Source: an uncultured Planctomycetaceae bacterium
GTDB lineage: Bacteria; Planctomycetota; Planctomycetia; Pirellulales; Pirellulaceae
Assembly: GCA_903921945.1 (NCBI GenBank)
Contig: CAIXSC010000638.1
Location: 1-13,168 of the forward strand
Direction: 5' to 3'
Length of the DNA: 13,168 nucleotides
How positions within the stretch are numbered: the stretch's first letter is position 1; each line of letters starts with the position of its first letter. Under the pieces are notes generated by a model, which was not told the DNA's origin, ran no database searches, and saw nothing but the letters and a program-made list of their open reading frames with translations. The position numbers and the translations under genes are program-made. This document shows, piece after piece, positions 7,747 to 13,168 of this stretch.

Positions 7747-10067
7747 ACAACGCCATCCGCACCCTGACTTTTGTCTGGACCTCAGGGTCGCTCATCCTCT
7801 CCGTGGCGATCGTCGCGGCCACGACCGCGCTGGCGTTTTACTCGTGGCGCCGCAGCGGTTTCCGCGCGAGCATCGGCTGGTTGGAACTGCTGCGAGTCTT
7901 CGCGGTCGTGTTTGTCGCCGTGTTGTTCAATCAGCCCGAATGGGTCGAGGAACAGCGTCCCGAGAACCGCCCAACCATCCAGGTCCTATGGGACGACTCA
8001 GTCAGCATGCAGACTCGCGACGTGAGCCAGAGCGCCGCGATCCAGAGCGCCGCGAGCCAGAGCGCCGCGAGCCAAAGCGGTTCGAGTCAAAGCGGTTCGA
8101 GTCAAAGCGGTTCGAGTCAAAGCGGTTCGAGCCAGAGCGCCGCGAGCCAGAGCGGATCGGCGGCCGATCGCCCGCTGCGGACACGCCGCGAGTCGGTCGA
8201 GGGAGTGGCTCAGGCCACGACGTGGCAGTCGTTGCGGGAACGCTTCGACGTGAAGATCGGCGCGTTCGGTAACGCGGACGCCGCGGCCGGCTCTGATCTC
8301 CATGCGCCGCTTGCCGCGACGCTCGAAAACACCAAAAACCTCGTGGGTGTCGTGCTGGCGTCGGATGGCGACTGGAACAGCGGCCCCGCGCCGCTTCAAG
8401 CCGCGACGCGGTACCGCATGAAGGGCATTCCAATTTTCACCGTGCCGATCGGCCGTCCGACTCGTCTGCCCGACGTCGAGCTTTTGAGCTTGGACGCGCC
8501 GACGTTTGGCGTCAGTGGCAAATCGGTCCGCGTGCCGTTCACGGTCGATAGCTCGTTGCCCCGCGAGTACGTCACCACGGTGACGCTCAAAGCATCCGAT
8601 GGTTCGGAGGTCACCAAGGAAGTCCGCGTGGCGCCGATGAGCCGCACTCGTGAATGGATTCTGTGGAAGCCAGCGGAGACCGGCGACTTCACGGTAACGC
8701 TTACCGTGCCCAAACACCCCGACGAGACGATCACGGACAACAATGCGTTGACCGCGCCGATCGCGATCCGGCAGGAAAAGCTGCAAGTGCTGGTCGTCGA
8801 GTCGTACCCGCGTTGGGAGTATCGCTACCTGCGCAACGCGCTCTCGCGCGACCCGGGTGTCGAGGTTTCCTGTTTGCTCTTCCACCCGGGCCTGTCGAAG
8901 GTCGGTGGCGGCAACAAGGACTACATCGCGAAGTTTCCCGAGGGGCTGGATGAGCTGTCCCGGTATGACGTGGTGTTTCTGGGTGACATCGGCGTCGATG
9001 GTGGCCAATTGACGGCGGAACAATGCCGGCTTCTGAAGGGCCTTGTGGAGTTTCAAGCTAGCGGCCTGGTGTTCATGCCTGGCTGGCAAGGCCGCCAGAT
9101 TTCACTCGCTGATACGGCCTTGGCCGAACTCTACCCCGTCGTGCTCGACCCCTCGCAACCGGAGGGCTGGGGCTCGCGCACTCCTGGACAGTTTGAACTA
9201 ACGGAGACGGGCCGTCGCAGTCTGCTCACGAAACTGGCCGACACGCAGGACGACAACCTCGAAGTCTGGGAGGACTTGCCTGGCTTTCAGTGGTACGCTC
9301 CCGTGGTGCGGGCGAAGGCGGGCACGGAAGTCTTGAGTGTCCATAAAGACGTCGCTAACGAATTCGGCCGGTTGCCGCTGCTGGTGACACGAACTTTCGG
9401 CGCCGGAAAGGTGCTTTTCATGGGCACCGACGGCGCGTGGCGTTGGCGCAAGGGCGTCGAGGATAAGTACCACTATCGTTTCTGGGGCCAAGTCGTGCGC
9501 TGGATGGCGTATCAACGAAACATGGCCAAGGGCGAGACGATGCGGCTATATTATTCACCGGATCAACCGCAGGTTCGCCAGACGGTCGCGCTGAACGCCA
9601 ATGTGATGGATCGGGGCGGCGAACCGCTGGCACAAGGCGAAGTCACGGCGAAAATTACGGCGCCGTCCGGCAAGTCGGAAGTTGTTCGCTTGAACTCGAC
9701 AGGAGACGAGTGGGGCGTGTTCAACGGTTCGTTCACCGCCGCCGAGCCGGGAAAGCATGACGTGCTGCTCGCCTGTCGACAGACAGGAGCGACGTTGAAC
9801 GCGTCGTTTTTCGTGCAAGGCGGCGATTTGGAACGCGTGGGCCGGCCCGCTCGCCCCGAAGTACTCGCCGAAATCGCCCGGGTGACCCGCGGTAAAATGG
9901 TCGCAGCCGACAAGACGACGGAAATCGTGAATTCGCTCGCGAACCTCTCCGAGCAACCGCCGATCACTCGGCGATTGCAGTTGTGGAGCCATCCGTTGGT
10001 TGGCGGTCTGCTGGTGTTGCTCTTGGGAGCTTTCTGGGTGGGCCGCAAAGCGGTCGGTTTGATTTAG
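7743..10067 (+). CDS. Membrane protein with VWA N-terminus and GATase1-like core
   Basis: A 774-residue inner-membrane protein. Two hydrophobic segments (about 14-34 and 46-64) precede a VWA-type region with an intact MIDAS motif DDSVS (D84-S88) in VLWDDSVSM. Directly after it, residues 95-139 are nine SQSAA/SQSGS-type pentapeptides, a low-complexity insert. A strand LVGVVLASDGDWNSG follows as in VWA folds. Residues about 347-575 resemble a class I glutamine amidotransferase-like fold (VLVVESYPRWEYRYLRNAL, YDVVFLGDIG), but the usual nucleophile turn reads FMPGWQG (445-449 region) with no Cys, so amidotransferase activity is unlikely. A beta-sandwich-like part and a C-terminal membrane segment (751-767) complete it. 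This VWA plus GATase-like layout follows BatA-like genes in many planctomycetes. I chose ATG 7743 because it overlaps the previous stop and has GGGGA upstream; ATG 7701 is in frame but lies inside the previous gene. Confidence 0.9.
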   Translation: MNNAIRTLTFVWTSGSLILSVAIVAATTALAFYSWRRSGFRASIGWLELLRVFAVVFVAVLFNQPEWVEEQRPENRPTIQVLWDDSVSMQTRDVSQSAAIQSAASQSAASQSGSSQSGSSQSGSSQSGSSQSAASQSGSAADRPLRTRRESVEGVAQATTWQSLRERFDVKIGAFGNADAAAGSDLHAPLAATLENTKNLVGVVLASDGDWNSGPAPLQAATRYRMKGIPIFTVPIGRPTRLPDVELLSLDAPTFGVSGKSVRVPFTVDSSLPREYVTTVTLKASDGSEVTKEVRVAPMSRTREWILWKPAETGDFTVTLTVPKHPDETITDNNALTAPIAIRQEKLQVLVVESYPRWEYRYLRNALSRDPGVEVSCLLFHPGLSKVGGGNKDYIAKFPEGLDELSRYDVVFLGDIGVDGGQLTAEQCRLLKGLVEFQASGLVFMPGWQGRQISLADTALAELYPVVLDPSQPEGWGSRTPGQFELTETGRRSLLTKLADTQDDNLEVWEDLPGFQWYAPVVRAKAGTEVLSVHKDVANEFGRLPLLVTRTFGAGKVLFMGTDGAWRWRKGVEDKYHYRFWGQVVRWMAYQRNMAKGETMRLYYSPDQPQVRQTVALNANVMDRGGEPLAQGEVTAKITAPSGKSEVVRLNSTGDEWGVFNGSFTAAEPGKHDVLLACRQTGATLNASFFVQGGDLERVGRPARPEVLAEIARVTRGKMVAADKTTEIVNSLANLSEQPPITRRLQLWSHPLVGGLLVLLLGAFWVGRKAVGLI
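8025..8159 (+). repeat. Nine 15-bp tandem repeats coding for SQSAA/SQSGS
   Basis: Nine consecutive 15-base units start at 8025, 8040, 8055, 8070, 8085, 8100, 8115, 8130 and 8145. Two unit types alternate in blocks: AGCCAGAGCGCCGCG (SQSAA; the second copy begins ATC and gives I) and AGYCAAAGCGGTTCG (SQSGS). The last copy ends GGATCG. Copies at 8085, 8100 and 8115 are identical, so expansion is recent. The period keeps the frame of the VWA/GATase-like gene. Confidence 0.95.
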
Positions 10068-10098
10068 CACGCACGTTTTCGCGAAAGGACGCCTCGAT

Positions 10099-13000
10099 AT
10101 GCGGACGGACCGACTGACGTTGCCCGAAAGCCTGCGTCTACAAATGTTGCGGTTCCGCGGACATTTGTGGCGGGTCAAATCCATGGAAGCGGTCGCCGGC
10201 GCGATCGCCGGCGTCGCTGCCGCCTTTCTCGCTTCCTACGCCTGCGATCGCCTCTTCGACACACCGGCGGCGCTGCGTGGACTGTTGCTCGCCGCCGCGG
10301 CGGCCGGTTGCGCGATAATCCCTGTCGCGTTGCACCGCTGGGTGTATCGCCGCCGTCATTTGGAACAGCTCGCGCGGTTGCTCGCGCGCAAGCATGCCAG
10401 TATCGGCGACCAGCTGCTCGGCGTGATCGAGTTGGCCCAAAGCGACAGCGAACAGGCGCGCTCTCGCCGCCTGTGCGAGGCGGCCATCGCCCAGGTCGCC
10501 GAGCGGGCCCAAGGGCTCGACTTCCGCGACGCGGTCCCGCGGCCGCGTCATCGGCGCCGCGCCGTCGCCGCCGCCGCGTCGCTAGCCGCGTGCATCGCGG
10601 TGAGTCTCCTTTCGTTCAGTGCCGCCGCGAACGCTTGGCAACGCTTTTCGCAGCCGTGGCGTGATATTCCCCGTTATACATTCGCCCAAATCGATCCCCT
10701 GCCCCGCCAACTGGTCGTGGCCTACGGCGAACCGCTGCAGTTCGCGGTCGCGCTGAGCCCAACAAGTGTCTGGCGTCCTCAATCCGCGCAGCTCGCCCTG
10801 CCCGGCCAACCGCCCATCGTCGCTCGGTTGCATGACGGCCGCTACCACTTCGACCTGAGCGGCCAAATCGCGTCCTTGCCCATGCGGCTACGTGTCGGCG
10901 ACTTGACTTCGAGCGTTCAGCTTGAGCCGACGCTTCGGCCGGAATTGACCGCCGTCCAGGCGGACGTGAAGTTGCCCTCGTATTTGGAACGCGAAAAGGA
11001 GGTCGTCCGCGACGTGCGAGGCGGCAGCGTCACGTTGGTCAAAGGCAGCCGAGTCCGCTTTACCGCCACCGCCAACCGCGAGCTGGCAAGCGCTCAAGTC
11101 AACGGACAGCCCACACCGCCCAAGGGTCCGGAAATCGCAAGTCCGCCGAAGGCCGTCGCGGGCACGGCGTCAATGCGATTTGAATGGCGCGATCAGTTCG
11201 GTTTGACCGGCAAAGAGCCGTTCCAGCTTACGATCAACGGCCGGGACGACGAAGCGCCGTCGCTCGCCAGCGAAGGTCTGCCACGGCAACGCGTGGTTTT
11301 GGATTCGGAACAACTGACGTTCTCGGTGCGGGCTCAGGACGACTTCGGCGTGAAACGTGTCGGCATCGAATGGCGCGGACTGGATGAGACAACCATTGCG
11401 CAGCCGGCAAAAGGGGAACGGATTCTGGCCGCCGGTGGCGGAGACCGCGAAACGCTCGATCTCACCGGAACCTTCTCCGCCAAGTCGCTCGGCATCGAGC
11501 CCCAGCCGCTGCAAGTGCGGCTGTTTGCCGAAGATTACCTGCCGAATCGGCCGCGGACCTATTCGGCAGCCTACACGCTCTTTGTGCTCAGTCCCGAACA
11601 ACACGCTATCTGGCTGACCGAGCAGCTGAGCAAGTGGCATCGCCAATCGCTCGAAGTCCGCGACCGCGAGTTACAGCTTTACGAGACCAATAAACAGTTG
11701 CGCGAGTTACCTGCCAACGAACTGGATGATCCAAGCACGCGGAAACGCATCGAATCGCAATCCGCCGCCGAACGGGCCAACGGACGCCGCTTGGAAGGTC
11801 TGGTTGACGCGGGCGAAGAGCTGGTTCGCCAAGCCACCCGCAATCCTGAATTTGGCGTCGGACACCTCGAAAAGTGGGCCGAAATGCTCCAACTGCTCCA
11901 AGAGATTTCTAGCAATCGCATGCCGTCGGTCGCCGAATTGCTGAAGCAAGCCGCCGATGCCCCTTCATCCGGTTCGGCGTCGCCTGCTCCGTCCGCCAAA
12001 GAGCGGCCAGACAACCAGCAAGCGTCCCAAAACCAGTCATCGAAAGATCCATCAGGAGAGTCTCCTGGAAAATCGTCGCCGCCTAGCAAGTCCGATGCCT
12101 CGCAGACCGGCGAAAGCGGTCGCAACGCGGGTCAGAATCGAGCTTCCGGCGCCGGTGGCTCTCCGGAGGATGATGGCAGTCCGAAGCCCGAAACCAAGGC
12201 CCCCAAGCTCCCAAGTATCAGCGACGTCGAATCCACGCAACTCGATCCCGCCAAAGACTTGGCCAAAAGTGAAAAGCCGGCGGGGGGAGAAGCCAAAAGC
12301 AAGCCGAGCCTCGGCCTGCCCACGACATCGCTGATGGGAGGCGGCGCCAAGCCATCCGACGCCGCACCGGCACAGCAAAAGCTCGACGAGGCGCTCGCCC
12401 AACAACAAGAGTTGCTTGCCGAGTTTGATAAGATTTCCGACGAGTTAAACAAAGTGCTGGCCAATCTCGAGGGGACGACGCTTGTCAAGCGTCTGAAAGC
12501 CGCCTCGCGTTTGCAGAACAGCATCGCTGGCCGGCTCGGGGCAACCATCACCGCCGCTTTCGGGGAGAAACGACCGGCCGCGGCTCCGCCCATGAACCCG
12601 GCAGACGCGGCCGCCGCAGCAGTGGCGGGAGCATCCGGAGCACCAGCCCCAATCGCCCCCTCGCCTTCTCCGCCGCGTCGCGGAGCCGACATGAACAAGG
12701 ATCAAGTCGCGAAACTGACCGCCGAGTTGTCCCAGCAGGAAAGCAAAGGCAGCCAGGACGTTTCCAATATCATGGACGACATGCAGGCCTATTTCGAACG
12801 GCGTCGCATGGCGGTGTTCAAAGCGGTGCTCGACGAAATGCGGCAACAAGACGTCGTCGGCGGTTTACGGGCGCTCTCGGATGACATCGCCAAACAGCGA
12901 GGCCTTTCCATGGCCCAATGCGAGTTCTGGTCCGATACGCTCGATCGTTGGGCCGAGGATCTTGTCGATCCGGCATCGGGCGGTTCGTGCCCGGGAAGCA

Positions 13001-13168
13001 AGTCACGCGGCAGCCTTCCTCCCTCCATTGTGCTGGAGGTCTTAAAGATCATTGAAGGCGAAATGAACCTTCGGGAAGAAACTCGGGTCGCCGAGCAGGC
13101 CCGTCCGGCGATGAAGCCGGAGGAGCACGAAACTCGCGGTGAAAAACTGGCCACGGAACAAAACGACT
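10099..13168 (+). CDS. DUF4175-like large membrane protein, partial at right edge
   Basis: Open without a stop from ATG 10099 to the end of the window (1023 codons), so the C-terminus is missing. AAAGGA at 10084-10089 lies 9 bases before the start, 31 bp after the previous stop. Three hydrophobic segments sit at about 30-48, 60-78 and 154-175; the layout resembles DUF4175 proteins. Residues about 180-510 look like beta-rich extracytoplasmic domains (PLPRQLVVAYGEPLQFAV, VRAQDDFGVKRVGIEW). Residues about 520-615 are helical and charged. About 620-758 is a Ser/Pro/Lys/Gln-rich linker of low complexity; 759-815 is a probable coiled coil (LDEALAQQQELLAEFDKIS). A second Ala/Pro-rich linker (about 825-862) precedes another helical region with MDDMQAYFERRRMAVFKAVL. 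I see no catalytic motif. Its position as the last visible gene of the MoxR-DUF58-BatA operon suggests a membrane partner or client of the VWA complex. The family name is by eye and moderately sure. Confidence 0.85.
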   Translation, partial: MRTDRLTLPESLRLQMLRFRGHLWRVKSMEAVAGAIAGVAAAFLASYACDRLFDTPAALRGLLLAAAAAGCAIIPVALHRWVYRRRHLEQLARLLARKHASIGDQLLGVIELAQSDSEQARSRRLCEAAIAQVAERAQGLDFRDAVPRPRHRRRAVAAAASLAACIAVSLLSFSAAANAWQRFSQPWRDIPRYTFAQIDPLPRQLVVAYGEPLQFAVALSPTSVWRPQSAQLALPGQPPIVARLHDGRYHFDLSGQIASLPMRLRVGDLTSSVQLEPTLRPELTAVQADVKLPSYLEREKEVVRDVRGGSVTLVKGSRVRFTATANRELASAQVNGQPTPPKGPEIASPPKAVAGTASMRFEWRDQFGLTGKEPFQLTINGRDDEAPSLASEGLPRQRVVLDSEQLTFSVRAQDDFGVKRVGIEWRGLDETTIAQPAKGERILAAGGGDRETLDLTGTFSAKSLGIEPQPLQVRLFAEDYLPNRPRTYSAAYTLFVLSPEQHAIWLTEQLSKWHRQSLEVRDRELQLYETNKQLRELPANELDDPSTRKRIESQSAAERANGRRLEGLVDAGEELVRQATRNPEFGVGHLEKWAEMLQLLQEISSNRMPSVAELLKQAADAPSSGSASPAPSAKERPDNQQASQNQSSKDPSGESPGKSSPPSKSDASQTGESGRNAGQNRASGAGGSPEDDGSPKPETKAPKLPSISDVESTQLDPAKDLAKSEKPAGGEAKSKPSLGLPTTSLMGGGAKPSDAAPAQQKLDEALAQQQELLAEFDKISDELNKVLANLEGTTLVKRLKAASRLQNSIAGRLGATITAAFGEKRPAAAPPMNPADAAAAAVAGASGAPAPIAPSPSPPRRGADMNKDQVAKLTAELSQQESKGSQDVSNIMDDMQAYFERRRMAVFKAVLDEMRQQDVVGGLRALSDDIAKQRGLSMAQCEFWSDTLDRWAEDLVDPASGGSCPGSKSRGSLPPSIVLEVLKIIEGEMNLREETRVAEQARPAMKPEEHETRGEKLATEQND

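Noticed and set aside
7688..8272. Plus-strand frame with REPERREP/FESKR repeats overlapping the VWA genes
   Set aside because: It is the 15-bp repeat read in another frame; it overlaps two well-supported genes and has no domain of its own.
7998..9089. Minus-strand open frame opposite the second VWA gene with a repetitive C-terminus
   Set aside because: Its repeats are simply the antisense of the 15-bp array, and the plus strand encodes clear MIDAS and GATase-like motifs.

Overview
The window is GC-rich bacterial chromosome with densely packed genes. Its gene families and order (a MoxR ATPase, DUF58, BatA-like, VWA/GATase-like and DUF4175-like series, next to a TPR/cyclase protein and a secreted propeller) are what I associate with Planctomycetota, probably Pirellulales-like. 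That placement is an inference from gene content; the window holds no rRNA or other marker gene. I see no tRNA, rRNA, CRISPR array, insertion sequence or integrase.

Left part (1-2327): a strip with two unrelated short tandem repeats (14-bp and 12-bp periods) borders the 3' end of a minus-strand gene. That gene encodes a 707-residue signalling protein: an N-terminal TPR/TRAFs-binding-like helical region, a central Rossmann-like region that resembles a SLOG nucleotide-sensor fold, and a C-terminal class III nucleotidyl cyclase domain with non-standard residues at key positions. A 285-bp divergent spacer separates it from a plus-strand gene for a secreted beta-propeller protein of about six blades (2613-3539).

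Right part (3784-13168): one tightly packed plus-strand operon of five genes. In order they are a MoxR-family AAA+ ATPase, a DUF58 protein with a degenerate von Willebrand A (VWA) fold, a BatA-like membrane VWA protein, a second membrane protein with a VWA N-terminus and a GATase1-like core, and a very large DUF4175-like membrane protein with coiled-coil and low-complexity segments that runs off the right edge. Genes 2/3 and 3/4 overlap by exactly 4 bases (GTGA and ATGA), which suggests translational coupling. MoxR ATPases and VWA proteins are known to act as paired chaperone-like systems, so the likely picture is a cytoplasmic MoxR-DUF58 pair acting with an inner-membrane VWA complex, the DUF4175-like protein being a partner or client. 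The substrate is unknown.

The features most worth a second look are a clear single-base frameshift in the DUF58 gene near 5498, nine 15-bp repeats inserted just after the metal-binding motif of the second VWA protein, a perfect palindrome covering the ribosome binding site at 7731-7742, and the unusual active-site residues of the cyclase.
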